Shown here one piece after another: positions 1 to 9,533 of a stretch of 13,522 bases of DNA. Within the stretch, counting starts at the first letter, position 1, and every line of letters begins with the position of its first letter. The translations under genes and the position numbers were made by a program. The stretch comes from Coemansia sp. RSA 922 (taxonomy: Eukaryota > Kickxellomycota > Kickxellomycetes > Kickxellales > Kickxellaceae), in NCBI GenBank assembly GCA_027577415.1, contig JANBQS010000687.1:1-13522 (forward strand), written 5' to 3'. The notes below the pieces were generated by a model. It did not search any database, was not told where the DNA came from, and saw nothing but the letters and a program-made list of their open reading frames with translations.

Positions 1-888
1 GCATACTGGACGCGCGAACAAGCCAACGACAGCGCCCAGAGCAGCGGCGACTCGTTGCGGTGGGACAGAAGCAACAAGCATGACAATACCGGGGTATCTT
101 GCGTATTTGTTGGATTCATGGATTTGGTGGAGATAGGCGGGTGTGTACACAAACTGACGCATTGTGCTAGTTGCCGCGAGCCATCGGGTAGCCCTCATAA
201 GCGCGGAGTGGCCGGCGGCAAGGAGGACGGGTTCTGCCGACTTATCGATCAAACATCTCCGTCACAATTGTATGCTGATAAGCCAAGGGCGCGGGGATTC
301 TGGTCGGCGCTAGTCAAGCGTTGCTCAGGAATCAGCACGAAGAGCGAGAGGCATCAGCGACAGAATATTCGTAGACACGTCTTGGCTGTTGTCGATAGTC
401 GCCATATTACTTGGTATGTCGTCGCAGGCGGTAGAGGAGACGACCAGTTTAGACGTGTAGAGCAAATTGCCTTGTTGGGTACCCAGTTCTCAGCTGATTC
501 CAGCACCACTGGTGCGTGTATCGTTGCAGCAACGCGTAGTGGCCGCAAGGTCGAGATGGATCTGGGATCGCGAATTGTGGCTAATATGTGGTTTCACGTA
601 TTGGGTAGACGTGGCGAGATCAAAGGCGGATGCACGGCGTATAACGGAGAGCCGCAGCGGTGGACAGTGGCTGACGGCGCTAATGTACATGCCTTCAACA
701 ATATCGCTGACGGATACTCGAGCTCGGGATTAGCTGGCGACGATGACGATATAAGCGAGTTTCAATTTGACGTTGGCTCAAACATCATCGAACCTCACGC
801 TGCTGCTGCTGCTGTTAGACTGACTTGGCTTGAAGGAAGTAGATCGGGCAGCGGCTCACAAGCTGTTATCCGACTTGTGCCTATTTAG
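1..888 (+). CDS. Uncharacterised long open frame, open at the left edge
   Basis: The frame is open from base 1 to a TAG at 886-888 (295 sense codons); the first ATG is at 55, but the frame has no upstream stop, so the true start may lie outside. I recognise no domain, signal peptide or membrane segment. The product is rich in Arg, Gly and Val, with an acidic run (GDDDD) and an alanine run near the C-terminus. Hand counts over two stretches give third-position GC near 62%, above first (about 53%) and second (about 50%), which fits coding in this frame and is somewhat below the two large genes here (about 70%). Against it: one minus-strand frame shares the same third positions, so the count cannot separate the two, and a minus-strand promoter and splice donor lie just beyond its stop. 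It could be a real gene, a 3' exon, or an antisense open frame. Confidence 0.3.
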   Translation, partial: AYWTREQANDSAQSSGDSLRWDRSNKHDNTGVSCVFVGFMDLVEIGGCVHKLTHCASCREPSGSPHKRGVAGGKEDGFCRLIDQTSPSQLYADKPRARGFWSALVKRCSGISTKSERHQRQNIRRHVLAVVDSRHITWYVVAGGRGDDQFRRVEQIALLGTQFSADSSTTGACIVAATRSGRKVEMDLGSRIVANMWFHVLGRRGEIKGGCTAYNGEPQRWTVADGANVHAFNNIADGYSSSGLAGDDDDISEFQFDVGSNIIEPHAAAAAVRLTWLEGSRSGSGSQAVIRLVPI

Positions 889-1100
889 ATAATCACTACA
901 CAATATATGCATACAATTTATTGGTTAAAATGTCTTGCCAACATTTTGAGGTGATGGCACTTACCACTACTAAAGTGCTGATCTGGATCAGCAGCACTAG
1001 TGGAGCTTGGACAGCCATCCCCTGGCGATGGAAAAAAAACGCATGGCGACGCGGCAGTATCAGTACTCGGAGAGCCGTCGCCGCTTGTACCACGTTTCAT
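881..1100 (-). other. Possible first exon plus intron of a minus-strand gene
   Basis: On the minus strand an ATG at 1100 (A at -3) opens a 45-codon frame beginning MKRGTSGDGSPS, rich in Ser, Pro and Asp. It runs to a consensus donor GTAAGT at 964-959. An 84-base putative intron (964-881) ends in an AG acceptor at 882-881, just after TCTAAAT, a possible branch site. Splicing there keeps the frame open into GTSRITACEPLPDLL and then reaches TGA at 797-795. A TATA box lies about 50 bases upstream of the ATG. Beyond that TGA the same frame has only TGA stops down to base 3. No family is recognised. It could be the start of a live gene with further introns I cannot place, a pseudogene, or chance. 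Confidence 0.3.
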
Positions 1101-1150
1101 CTTTCGTTCTCTATTTGAGCTTTTATTCTTTGTGTTGTGTTTTTTTGTGA

Positions 1151-1175
1151 CCTTTTTATACTTGCGAATTCGCAA
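1151..1175 (-). promoter_or_regulatory. TATA box next to a 14-bp palindrome
   Basis: Read on the minus strand, 1161-1151 is GTATAAAAAGG, a consensus TATA box. Directly upstream, 1162-1175 is the perfect palindrome TTGCGAATTCGCAA. The ATG at 1100 on the same strand is about 50 bases downstream. The position suits a core promoter plus a dimer-binding operator for a minus-strand gene. Single TATA-like words are common in AT-rich spacer DNA, so this is inference. Confidence 0.35.
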
Positions 1176-1852
1176 CTCACCGACAAATTATTCACACAGG
1201 TACAGAGCAAATCGACGACAAAACATTCTTGAATCCACACGGACCGTGGCCTCGCGTGTTTATATTGAGGTTTCCATACTTTACGCGGCCACATGTCCAG
1301 ATTCGCAATGTATAGCTTTTAATCTACTCTGGCACTGGTGGTCCTTAACAACGCGTGCGTGTGCGTGTTCATGTTCCATTAGCCATGGACTGCCTAAGGG
1401 GGCGCCGACTAGCATGGGCGCTCATATCCCTGGCTTTTGGCCCTGCCACCGTATTAAATGCTATCAATGTTTTCGGCTCATGCGCAGTTGAGAATGATGT
1501 CGCCCGAGCCATTTGCACATGGGGGGGGGAGGAGCCGAACCGCCTTTGCTGTCTGTTGACTGGTGGAGGAGGGTCCTCGTCCAATGCTGCCCCCCGCTCT
1601 TTTTTTTACTCGGCTCATCTACACGTCCTTTCTCTCTTTTCCATTTCCCAGTTGGTTCATATATCCATCATCCAATTGTCAGCGACACAACACCCATCTA
1701 ACACTCAGTCCTATACAATATCTTTCTATTTATTTTCCATAGCTCAGTTCCTCGCTAGCAAGCCCTATTATTGTTGTCTATTTGCCGAGATACTATCTCA
1801 TTAGCTTGTTTGTTTTCTTTTGCTTGGGCAAGCTGATGGTCAATAGTGTCTA
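1176..1852 (+). promoter_or_regulatory. Intergenic region and probable 5' leader of the CHD1-type gene
   Basis: No convincing gene is seen; the short open frames here have no recognisable product. There is a G9 run at 1521-1529, a C-rich patch near 1590 and a long pyrimidine-rich stretch from about 1600 to 1830, as is common in fungal leaders. No clear TATA box sits at a fixed distance from the CHD1 start. An intron in the leader cannot be excluded. Confidence 0.45.
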
Positions 1853-1853
1853 A
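1836..1853 (+). promoter_or_regulatory. Five-codon upstream ORF (MVNSV) overlapping the CHD1 start
   Basis: ATG GTC AAT AGT GTC TAA occupies 1836-1853. Its stop shares its last A with the CHD1 start codon, giving TAATG at 1851-1855. If the mRNA leader includes this stretch, scanning ribosomes meet this ATG first and would have to reinitiate by a very short backward step, or leak past it (its -3 base is G, a fair context). Such an element usually lowers or conditions translation of the main ORF. The sequence is plain; its use depends on where transcription starts. Confidence 0.5.
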
Positions 1854-4800
1854 TGCAAGCAAACGGTATCGGCAGCTTGAACATAAACGGGAGCAGCGGG
1901 TTGTCCGCGCAGGACGACGTGGTCGGCAGCAATGGCCAGGCGCTGGCTTATAGCAGCGCGCGCCGAATCGACAGTACTAGCGACTCGAATTCTGCCGACA
2001 ATGGCACAACCCACACGCCTCCACCCGCTCCAGCTTCAGCACCTAGAAGACGCCTGGTCCAGGGGCGGCCGACGCATGGACGCGTAGTCAGTGATACTAA
2101 TAGCGAGCTAACATCGCCCGGCGAAGGAAGTGGCTCGGAAAGCGACTTTGGCGGGTACGGAAAGGCAAAATCTAATGGCCGAGCCCAGGTCGGCATGAAG
2201 ACACCGCGCACCATCCATCCGACTACCGTGCCGGTCGCTTCTCCTTCTGCTGCCACTACTGCTCTGCCAAAGAAGCAGCAGCAGCAAGTGCCGGCGACTA
2301 GGCGACCTAACTACACCGAAAATTCAAGCTCGGGCTCTGGTAGCAGGTCGCCCATTTCTGAAGACGCAGATTTCACCATGTCTGATTTGGACGCTGGGCT
2401 TGACGACGATGAGGACTCGGATGATGCCCAAGGCTCTGACGGCGTCGAGAACTCTAGCGACGGTGACTGGGGAGAGAAGACGCCGCGCAAGCGCAAGACA
2501 AAAAAGCCGGCCGCCACAGCAGTTGCAAAGAGTAACAAGCGTGCCAAGGGCAGTGCCAGTTCTTCGCGGTCTGGACTGCAGCACAGCGTGCCCAAGATGG
2601 CCAACTCCAGGGGTGCTGCCAAACAACGCTCGGCAGCATACTCGGATAGCGGCGACGATTCTGACTTTCTCGTTGGCAGTAGAAAAAGTCGAAAGGGCGG
2701 CGCACCCTCGGCCGCTGCTGCTACTTCCGCTGCTCGCGGTAAGCCAAAGAAAAAGGCACTGCCTGCGTACATGGGCGGCAGCGATTCAGAGTACGGGTCG
2801 TCTGACTATCGCAATGTGCGGCAGTCTACACGCGATACAGCAGCAGTGAAGAGCTACGCCGATGACGATGCCGAGTACCCCGGCGTTGACTTTGAAGACG
2901 AGCATGATTCAGCGGCTCAACGCTCAAAGTCGCAAGCGTCTAAGGGCAAGGACGCGCAGCAGTTGATTGACGAGGATACAGGCGAAGATATCATTGAGCA
3001 GATCCGCGACTTTAGACTGAGCGAGATGGCGGCAGATGGAGAGCGGGTAGACGACATTAAGAACATTGAGTTTTTCGTCAAGTGGAAGGGATGGTCATAT
3101 CGGCACGCGACGTGGGATACGGCAGCATTCCTAAAGGACTACAAGGGATTCAAAAAGGTCGAAAACTACTTCAAAAGCGTGGTTCTGCTAGACAACGCCA
3201 TCCGCAACGACCCAGAGGCGTCGCGCGAGGATATCGAACAGCTGGATATCAACCGCGAGATGGAGCGCGACACACTGCGCGACTACACGAAGATCGAGCG
3301 TATTGTAGCTACTAGGCCACTGACGCAGACGCTGACTAGGCGTGCCCGTGATGGCGAGGCAGGCGCTCCGACTGCTAGTAATGGGGCAAGTGGTTTGTCC
3401 AGTGCCAGCGATAACTTGGAGTACTTGATCAAGTGGAAGCGGCTGCCCTACAGCGCGTGCTCGTGGGTGACGGCAGACGAGATTGGCGAGGACGCGCAGG
3501 GCGAGCTGGATGCGTTCCTTGACCGCGAGCAGTCATTGAAGTTGCCGCATCGCAGCGCGAGCACGAACAAGGCCAAACGGCCAAAGTTCCAAAGACTGGC
3601 CAAGCAGCCCGAGTACCTGACGGGCGGCACGCTGCGCGACTACCAGCTGACGAGTCTTAACTGGATGGCACATCTGTGGTGCAACGACGAGAACGGCATT
3701 CTTGCGGACGAAATGGGGCTGGGAAAAACTATTCAGACCATTTCGTTCCTGTCGTACCTCTTCCACACGCAGGAGATATTTGGGCCCTTTTTGGTGGTGG
3801 TCCCATTGTCGACTATTGGCGCGTGGCAGCGAGAGTTTGCCAGGTGGGCGCCCAGCATGAATGCGCTCTGCTATATCGACGATAACCGCAGCCGTGCAAT
3901 TATGCGCGAGTACGAGTTCTACCGTCGTGACATGAGTCCGCCAAAGGTCAAGCTCAACGTGCTGCTGACGACGTATGAGCTTGTGCTGAAGGACCGCGAT
4001 ATCTTGGGGGCGATCAAGTGGAACTTTTTGGCGGTTGATGAGGCGCATCGTCTAAAGAACAGCGAGTCGCAGTTGCACGAGGCGCTGTCGTCGTTCCACA
4101 CAACCAACCGACTGCTAGTGACAGGTACGCCGCTGCAGAACACAGTCAAGGAGCTGGTGACTCTGTGTCGGTTCCTAAACCCGGATCGGTTTGCCGATCT
4201 AGATGATGACTTTGAGATCCGCGTGGCTGCTGGAGGAGCTGACGCCGAGCAGGAGAGCAAGATTGCAGACTTGCACCGGCGGCTCAAGCCGTACATGCTG
4301 CGGCGGCTGAAGAAGGACGTGGAGAAGTCGCTGCCGAACCGCACGGAGCGGATCTTGCGAGTAGAGCTGTCGGGAATGCAAGTGCACTACTACAAGAACA
4401 TTCTGACGCGCAACTACGCAGTGCTCAACCGCAACGCGACGGGGTCTGGGCAGATGTCGTTGCTGAACATCATGGTGGAGCTGAAGAAGGCTAGCAACCA
4501 CCCGTACTTGTTCCCCAATGCCGAGACTCATGTGGAGGGCAAGGAGGAAGTGCTACGGGGGCTGGTGAACCACAGCGGCAAAATGGTGTTGCTGGACAAG
4601 CTACTGGCGAAGCTGAAGAACGGCGGACACCGCGTGCTGATATTCTCGCAGATGGTGCGCATGCTGGACATTTTGGCTGACTACATGGCCATGCGTGGAT
4701 ATGCCTATCAGCGCCTGGATGGCTCCGTGGCGTCGGAGGTGCGCAAGCGGTCGATTGAGCATTACAATGCGCCAGGATCGCCAGACTTTGTGTTCTTGCT

Positions 4801-7360
4801 GAGCACACGCGCAGGTGGACTGGGCATCAACCTCGAGACAGCCGACACAGTCATCCTGTATGACTCTGACTTTAACCCGCAAGCAGATATGCAAGCAATG
4901 GCGCGTGCGCATCGTATCGGGCAAAAGAAGCAAGTGGCAGTGTATCGGTTTGTGTCAAAGAACACGATCGAAGAGGATATCCTGGAGCGTGCCAAGCGCA
5001 AGATGGTGCTCGAGTACTGCATCATCAAGGGCATGGACACGTCGGGGCTGCATGTGACTGAGACTGAGCGCAAGCAGATCGAGCGCACAAAGCAGGGCAA
5101 ACTGGGGAGCGCAGGCAGTTCCGCGTTTTCGCGTGAAGAGCTGGCGGCAATCCTCAAGTTTGGAGCAAGCAGTATGTTTGCCGACAACAATGCAAACATG
5201 CAGCAGCACCGCCTCGATGATATGGACCTGGACAAGATGCTGGAAGACGCTGAGCAGGCCGAGACATCTGAGGCTGGCGTCGCCGACGACTTTTTGAGCC
5301 AGTTCAAAGTAGCCGACTATGGCAGTGGCGGCGGCATGTCGTGGGACGATATTATCCCCGAGGAGGACCGCCAGCGCATCGAGTTTGAGGAGCAGCAGAA
5401 GCAAGAGGCTGAGCTGCATTACCGCCGCCGCCGCGCCCGCGTGTCGTATGCCGATGATGCGCCGAACGTAGCGACGGCGAGCAACTCGGGCGGCTTCTCG
5501 GATGACGACTCATCAGCGTCAGTGAGCAGCAGTGGCCATGGCGGTAGGCGGAAGGCCGGCGGATCAAAGCGGCGCAGCAATGACCCGCGCGCCTTTTCGG
5601 AGAAGGAGGTGCGCGCGCTGATCCGTGCCATTCAAAAGTTTGGCAGTCCCGAGCACCGCTTTGCCGAGGTTGTGGCTGAGGCTGAGCTGGATGGCAAGGA
5701 CGCCGACTCTGTGCGCAGCGTGGGTACCGAGCTGATCAAGGCGTGTGAGGATGCGCTGCGCAGCAACATGCACAACACCGGGGCAGCCGAGATGGAGGTA
5801 GCTGACGATGAAGATGTCGTCAGCGGCTTTAAGCGCAACGCCAAGGCCGTGCTGGTAACCTTCCGCGGCGTCACCAGCGTCAATGCCGGAGTAGTAGCGC
5901 AGCGCGCGTCAGACTTGGCCGTGCTGAGCCGCCGACTGGTCGACCAGCCTCAGCTGCGCGAGGACGCGACCAAGTTCCGCATTGGCGTGATGCTGAAGCC
6001 CGTGCACCACTGGTCGTGTTTGTGGGGCCAGCGCGAGGATGCCATGCTGCTGGTCGGCATCTTCCGCCATGGCTTTGGCAATTGGGACCGCATCCAAGCC
6101 GACCCTGACCTGGGCTTGCAGAAGAAGCTGTTCCTTACTCCTGCGGACGAAAAGGCCGCTGCTAGCTCACAGCCTGCGGTCAGCGCTTCTGGCGCCAGTG
6201 GCACGGTGAGGGGAGCCGGAGCTGCTGGAGGTGGCGGGAAGCGTATTGTCGCGCCAAAGGCTACACACCTGGTGCGTCGTGGCGAGTACTTGCTCAAGGT
6301 GCTGCGTGACGGCGAGGAGAGCAAGAATAAGCCTCCTAGTAGTACGACGCCGCTACGTCTGGCCACATCTGGCGGCAGTCGTAAGCGTCGCGGGAAGTCG
6401 GGCGAGGAGTCTGATACTGCAAGCGTTAGCGCCAACAACGAGGGCTATGGCGGTGAGCAACATGCGTATGAGACACAACCGCCGCCTCGCATGCCGGGCG
6501 ACGTTGCTGCTGCCGAGGATGGCGAGATGTCGGATCCTGATTCCATGGACGAGCGCGCGTGCAAGGACCTGATGCGGCCCGTCAAGCGCTTCCTGCAGCG
6601 CCTGCGCGACGAGGCTGAGCACACAAAGTCTGCCAACAGCAAAGTCAAGCTCATCAGTGAGTGCTTGTTGCCCATCGGCCGCCACATCCGCGCTGTTATT
6701 GACGACAAGCACGCGCAGCAGAGTGGCGAGAATGTAGACCGGTTGTATCGTCATCTGTGGGTCTTTGTGACATACTTTTGGAGAAGTACCGTGGAGTACA
6801 CCAAGCTTGTGCGTCTGTTTGAGCGGCTCGAGGAGAGCAGTGCCGCCAGTAACGCTTCACCGCCTGTGTCGTCATCAGCGTTGTCGGCCGGTGGTGGTCG
6901 TCATTTCGAGCACCCGCAACAGCAGCAGCAACAACCGTCGGTTGATATGAGCAGCCCGCCACGGAGTCACCATCACCATGGACATCGGTCTCGCCACAGC
7001 CACCGTAGTCGCAGCCGTAGTCATAGCCGCAGCTTCAGTAAGAGCCCCACGCGCAGTCAGAGCCGAGATGTCGACGGCCACCATTATCATCGGAGTCGCC
7101 AGCGCTCATATAGCAAGAGCGAGATGACTGCCGATGGGCCAGTGACCGAGGACGGTGATAGTATGCCGCGCCCGTCAGCGCTGTTTGCCTTGGACCGCGG
7201 TAACGGCTCGAGTTCTAGAGACAATCATCATAGTGGCCATCAGCGCAGCAGCGCTCATCGGTCTTCGTCGTCTCATGGAAATGGGCGCAGTCAGTCCAGA
7301 TCTGCGAGCGGAAATGGGGGTGCACGTCCGTCGCGTAAGGAGAGTCGCCGACAGCAGTGA
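1853..7360 (+). CDS. CHD1: CHD1-type chromodomain helicase DNA-binding chromatin remodeller
   Basis: An ATP-dependent nucleosome-spacing enzyme of the SNF2 superfamily, acting in the nucleus on transcribed chromatin. The 1835-aa frame is uninterrupted. In order: a Ser/acidic low-complexity N-terminus (about 1-375); chromodomain 1 (about 378-445, aromatics W411 and W414 in VKWKGWSY); chromodomain 2 (about 477-570, [14 protein letters not shown]) with a low-complexity insertion; SNF2 ATPase lobe 1 with Walker A DEMGLGKT (619-626, K625) and DEAH (729-732); lobe 2 with RAHRIGQ (1018-1024); SANT-like helices (about 1247-1310) and SLIDE (about 1375-1490); the CHD1 C-terminal helical domain, DUF4208/CHCT (about 1566-1662); and a His- and Arg/Ser-rich tail. 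Budding-yeast Chd1 is 1468 aa; the extra length is in the two low-complexity ends. The start is the first in-frame ATG, next to an upstream ORF. It stops at TGA, so TGA is a normal stop here. Converges on the next gene 109 bases away. Confidence 0.97.
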   Translation: MQANGIGSLNINGSSGLSAQDDVVGSNGQALAYSSARRIDSTSDSNSADNGTTHTPPPAPASAPRRRLVQGRPTHGRVVSDTNSELTSPGEGSGSESDFGGYGKAKSNGRAQVGMKTPRTIHPTTVPVASPSAATTALPKKQQQQVPATRRPNYTENSSSGSGSRSPISEDADFTMSDLDAGLDDDEDSDDAQGSDGVENSSDGDWGEKTPRKRKTKKPAATAVAKSNKRAKGSASSSRSGLQHSVPKMANSRGAAKQRSAAYSDSGDDSDFLVGSRKSRKGGAPSAAAATSAARGKPKKKALPAYMGGSDSEYGSSDYRNVRQSTRDTAAVKSYADDDAEYPGVDFEDEHDSAAQRSKSQASKGKDAQQLIDEDTGEDIIEQIRDFRLSEMAADGERVDDIKNIEFFVKWKGWSYRHATWDTAAFLKDYKGFKKVENYFKSVVLLDNAIRNDPEASREDIEQLDINREMERDTLRDYTKIERIVATRPLTQTLTRRARDGEAGAPTASNGASGLSSASDNLEYLIKWKRLPYSACSWVTADEIGEDAQGELDAFLDREQSLKLPHRSASTNKAKRPKFQRLAKQPEYLTGGTLRDYQLTSLNWMAHLWCNDENGILADEMGLGKTIQTISFLSYLFHTQEIFGPFLVVVPLSTIGAWQREFARWAPSMNALCYIDDNRSRAIMREYEFYRRDMSPPKVKLNVLLTTYELVLKDRDILGAIKWNFLAVDEAHRLKNSESQLHEALSSFHTTNRLLVTGTPLQNTVKELVTLCRFLNPDRFADLDDDFEIRVAAGGADAEQESKIADLHRRLKPYMLRRLKKDVEKSLPNRTERILRVELSGMQVHYYKNILTRNYAVLNRNATGSGQMSLLNIMVELKKASNHPYLFPNAETHVEGKEEVLRGLVNHSGKMVLLDKLLAKLKNGGHRVLIFSQMVRMLDILADYMAMRGYAYQRLDGSVASEVRKRSIEHYNAPGSPDFVFLLSTRAGGLGINLETADTVILYDSDFNPQADMQAMARAHRIGQKKQVAVYRFVSKNTIEEDILERAKRKMVLEYCIIKGMDTSGLHVTETERKQIERTKQGKLGSAGSSAFSREELAAILKFGASSMFADNNANMQQHRLDDMDLDKMLEDAEQAETSEAGVADDFLSQFKVADYGSGGGMSWDDIIPEEDRQRIEFEEQQKQEAELHYRRRRARVSYADDAPNVATASNSGGFSDDDSSASVSSSGHGGRRKAGGSKRRSNDPRAFSEKEVRALIRAIQKFGSPEHRFAEVVAEAELDGKDADSVRSVGTELIKACEDALRSNMHNTGAAEMEVADDEDVVSGFKRNAKAVLVTFRGVTSVNAGVVAQRASDLAVLSRRLVDQPQLREDATKFRIGVMLKPVHHWSCLWGQREDAMLLVGIFRHGFGNWDRIQADPDLGLQKKLFLTPADEKAAASSQPAVSASGASGTVRGAGAAGGGGKRIVAPKATHLVRRGEYLLKVLRDGEESKNKPPSSTTPLRLATSGGSRKRRGKSGEESDTASVSANNEGYGGEQHAYETQPPPRMPGDVAAAEDGEMSDPDSMDERACKDLMRPVKRFLQRLRDEAEHTKSANSKVKLISECLLPIGRHIRAVIDDKHAQQSGENVDRLYRHLWVFVTYFWRSTVEYTKLVRLFERLEESSAASNASPPVSSSALSAGGGRHFEHPQQQQQQPSVDMSSPPRSHHHHGHRSRHSHRSRSRSHSRSFSKSPTRSQSRDVDGHHYHRSRQRSYSKSEMTADGPVTEDGDSMPRPSALFALDRGNGSSSRDNHHSGHQRSSAHRSSSSHGNGRSQSRSASGNGGARPSRKESRRQQ

Positions 7361-7469
7361 GTCAAATACTATATTTATATTTTTTTTGTGTTTTCGTTAA
7401 TACTTGATGTTTAATCCTATCTGCTAAAAAAACGTTTTACTGAAGGAATTAAAGTGTATCTATCATTTT

Positions 7470-7691
7470 TTAAAGGTGGATGCCGAGTCCCAAGCCGAGG
7501 CCAAGGCTGACTCCGTAGCCGTTCTGATCACTGCTGGAGCTGGTGCAAGTGGCTGTGGCTGTGTTTGCCGTTGCGCTTTCAACGGTGCCGATCTTTATTT
7601 TGATGGTTGCTGCGTTCTTTGAACAGATGCATGGCGAAGCGGAAGCGACCGCGGCGATGACGGCGAGGAAAGCAAGAGTGTGGAGCTGCAT
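7470..7691 (-). CDS. Small secreted peptide 1, Cys-containing, Gly-Leu tail
   Basis: A 73-aa product. The N-terminus MQLHTLAFLAVIAAVASA is a clear signal peptide with an Ala-x-Ala end, so it is probably exported through the secretory pathway. The mature part has CIC at 21-23 and a third Cys at 49, a Ser/Thr-rich middle, and ends in GYGVSLGLGLGLGIHL. It is related to the next three genes on the same strand by the MQL-type signal, tiny size and Gly-Leu alternation, but it is the most diverged: it has extra length, cysteines and no dibasic site. I see no TATA box at the roughly 106-base distance used by its relatives. Converges on the CHD1-type gene. The 312 bases between its start and peptide 2 hold no further gene that I can see. 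The function is unknown. Confidence 0.75.
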   Translation of the reverse strand: MQLHTLAFLAVIAAVASASPCICSKNAATIKIKIGTVESATANTATATCTSSSSDQNGYGVSLGLGLGLGIHL

Positions 7692-8003
7692 TACTATAAT
7701 GAGTTGGTGATGGAGGATATTTTTGAGTGGCTATGGATGTTTCTTTGGTTCGGTTGAGGAAAGTGCTATTGCTACTTAAGTAAATCGAGGAACACCCGTA
7801 CTGTTTTCCCATCTTATTTGTAAGGAACATGTTATATTAGTAGTAACTGATTTCACATTCACGGCAGTAGTGGTAGAGGATTCCTGTGTCTAGCTCTACA
7901 TTCACTGAGGTGACTGTTTCAGACATGTTTCGGATTCACTGGTACATTTGGTTGTTGTATTTAGAACTGAATCGAAGAGGAGTAAAGGTTGCGCTATTTG
8001 TAT

Positions 8004-8147
8004 TTAGGGATTAAGGCTGATGTCAACTCCGAGTTCGGCTCCAACGGTGAGACCATGGTTTCCTCCACTGTTGCTGTCGGGGCCACCGAGTGGTGCGGCG
8101 ATAGTGGTTGCTACAAGGGCGAGCAGGGCAAAAATGTAAAGCTGCAT
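8004..8147 (-). CDS. Small secreted peptide 2, Gly/Asn-rich
   Basis: A 47-aa product that does not stand out among the longer frames but is plain on the minus strand. The signal peptide MQLYIFALLALVATTIA differs from that of peptides 3 and 4 by two conservative changes (V5I, A15T), which is strong evidence of common descent. The mature part begins APLGGPDSNSGGNHGL and ends GVDISLNP; it keeps a short Gly-rich hydrophobic stretch but has no dibasic processing site and no long Gly-Leu/Gly-Val tail. The start is the MQL methionine shared by the family. A TATA-like box lies about 96-107 bases upstream, as in the two close relatives. Role unknown; it may be secreted and used uncleaved beyond the signal peptide. 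Confidence 0.82.
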   Translation of the reverse strand: MQLYIFALLALVATTIAAPLGGPDSNSGGNHGLTVGAELGVDISLNP

Positions 8148-8242
8148 ATTCACGGATATGTTAGTCTTGCGATGAGAATTTGAAAGAATAAAAAAATTGG
8201 ATTTCGAGCTTCAAAAAAAGAAAAAAACTAGAGCCGAATTGG

Positions 8243-8254
8243 CTTTTATTTTAT
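8243..8254 (-). promoter_or_regulatory. TATA-like box of small-peptide gene 2
   Basis: On the minus strand 8254-8243 reads CATAAAATAAAA, at nearly the same distance from the ATG (8147) as the perfect TATA boxes of peptide genes 3 and 4. It is weaker than those, and the surrounding DNA is rich in A and T. Confidence 0.4.
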
Positions 8255-8714
8255 GCTCGCATGGCATTGCAACGTTTCTTTTTTCTTCTGAATCCTCGTT
8301 TAAGCTCGGTGGGAGTACATGGCGTGTAGCTTTTTTTTTGCACAAGGGCGTGTAGTGTCGAGTGAGTTCAACATGTGATAAAAAGCCCCACTAACACTAT
8401 CTGTAGCCTTCTAGATCGCACGCCGCTACTTCCCACATATTCGCGGGAATTCCTCTCGCTTTGTTTACTCGTGGTGAAGGGTTATAGCCATTATTCGACT
8501 TGATGTACTTTACCTATCAATAACAAAGACCTGCTCTTGATCAGATATCCTCCCACTCACACGCCACACTCAAATCGCGCAGCCTTCACAAGACTCGTTT
8601 GTTATATTGTTTGTTGCTATAGTAGTGAAGCTGAATTACGTTGTAACTTAAGCTATTCTCTACGGCTAGATCATATTGGGCTGGTGCTTTCTAAGCTGTC
8701 CAAACGAGTCAATG
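8255..8714. other. Spacer with no gene seen
   Basis: Several homopolymer A and T runs and no recognisable gene, RNA or repeat. A 67-codon + strand frame at 8537-8740 has no protein-like features and overlaps the start of the duplicated block. The stretch presumably holds upstream control DNA of peptide gene 2. Confidence 0.4.
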
Positions 8715-9002
8715 GAGTCCAACATCAAATGCGACGATAGCTTAAATTATGTTTAATTCTAGTAAAAAAAAAATAATATAAAAGGAGAAAATATATCAGA
8801 TTTGTGGTAGTGGTGCCTCTGACAATTTTTATGGTCTCGGAGTTGAGAGACAGAAACAGTAAAAAAAAACTCCTTTTGCACACCAATTACCTTCAATAAT
8901 ATATGGTATACTTGTATTCTAATTGTCAAAACAAATGATACGTGAAAAAATATAATAGGAAAAAGTAACTTTGTTCGAGAAATAAATTGGCATTTGTGCT
9001 AT

Positions 9003-9155
9003 TTAACGGCGATTGCCGCCAGCGCCAAGTCCAACACCGACACCGACGCCCAAGCCCAGGCCACCATGGTGGTCGTCACCGAGGTTGCGCCTATCAACAG
9101 GGTTAGCAATCGCGGTAGCGACAAGGGCGAGAAGAGCAAACACGTAGAGCTGCAT
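9003..9155 (-). CDS. Small secreted peptide 3 with Kex2-type site and Gly-rich tail
   Basis: A 50-aa product. Signal peptide MQLYVFALLALVATAIA (1-17, likely cut before N18), then a six-residue propeptide NPVDRR ending in a dibasic Kex2-type site, then a 27-aa mature part starting NLGDDHH, with the tail GGLGLGVGVGVGLGAGGNRR. The final RR could be trimmed by a Kex1-type carboxypeptidase. The frame stays open upstream to a Met at 9329, but that extension runs through the TATA box and 5' leader and is not matched in the sister gene, so the MQL start is chosen. It is the left member of a duplicated pair with peptide 4: the signal peptide and the last 23 residues are identical. Downstream (minus strand) follow peptides 2 and 1. 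It may be a signalling, antimicrobial or surface peptide; nothing here decides which. Confidence 0.87.
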   Translation of the reverse strand: MQLYVFALLALVATAIANPVDRRNLGDDHHGGLGLGVGVGVGLGAGGNRR

Positions 9156-9260
9156 GTTAACGAGTAGTATAAGAGTCAGAAAGAGAGCTTGAGTAGGCAA
9201 GATTGAGAGCAAATGGGATATGAGATGACCAAATACCAGAACAGTCGCCAAACGCTGCTT

Positions 9261-9270
9261 CTTTATATAC
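9261..9270 (-). promoter_or_regulatory. TATA box of small-peptide gene 3
   Basis: GTATATAAAG on the minus strand, 106 bases upstream of the ATG at 9155. The same word sits at the same spacing before peptide gene 4, inside a gapless 182-base block that differs at only 14 positions between the copies. Confidence 0.75.
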
Positions 9271-9533
9271 TCATAAGTGGAACGCTCCATATTGCCCATG
9301 TTGTAGCATGGGAGCTGTACTCGACACAACTCAACAAGTTGCTTGTCTAAGATTTAAATGTTCGGCGTGTGAATAAGCTATTATGTCATACACTATACGC
9401 GCTTTGTCACAGGCTGCAAGCCGCCAGCGCCACATATGTCGTGAGCCACACATAGCTCTCACACACCCAAGGGATATTATCATTGTTTGGCAAGTCACAC
9501 GTTGCTACTTCTAGCCAACATTGTTCAAACACC

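Noticed and set aside
1..198. Minus-strand frame from ATG 198 with a hydrophobic stretch running off the left edge
   Set aside because: The translation looks protein-like, but it is the codon-aligned antisense of the + strand frame, its third-position GC (about 53%) is lower than its first (about 62%), and I could not link it to an upstream exon.
1000..1491. 163-codon + strand open frame
   Set aside because: It runs through the minus-strand TATA box and palindrome and a T-rich spacer, its composition is odd (Phe and Cys clusters), and nothing in it resembles a domain.
1355..1804. 149-codon + strand open frame upstream of CHD1
   Set aside because: It includes the G9 run and the pyrimidine-rich leader; the translation is low-complexity Ser/Phe/Leu from that base bias.
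2311..2772. 153-codon minus-strand frame inside CHD1
   Set aside because: An antisense shadow of the Ser/Asp/Ala-rich N-terminus of CHD1.
7989..8183. 64-codon + strand open frame over peptide gene 2
   Set aside because: The minus strand encodes the family signal peptide here; the + frame is its shadow.
9156..9329. N-terminal extension of peptide 3 to an upstream Met at 9329
   Set aside because: It would translate through the TATA box and leader; the matching region of peptide 4 does not support it, and the MQL start gives an ideal signal peptide shared by the family.
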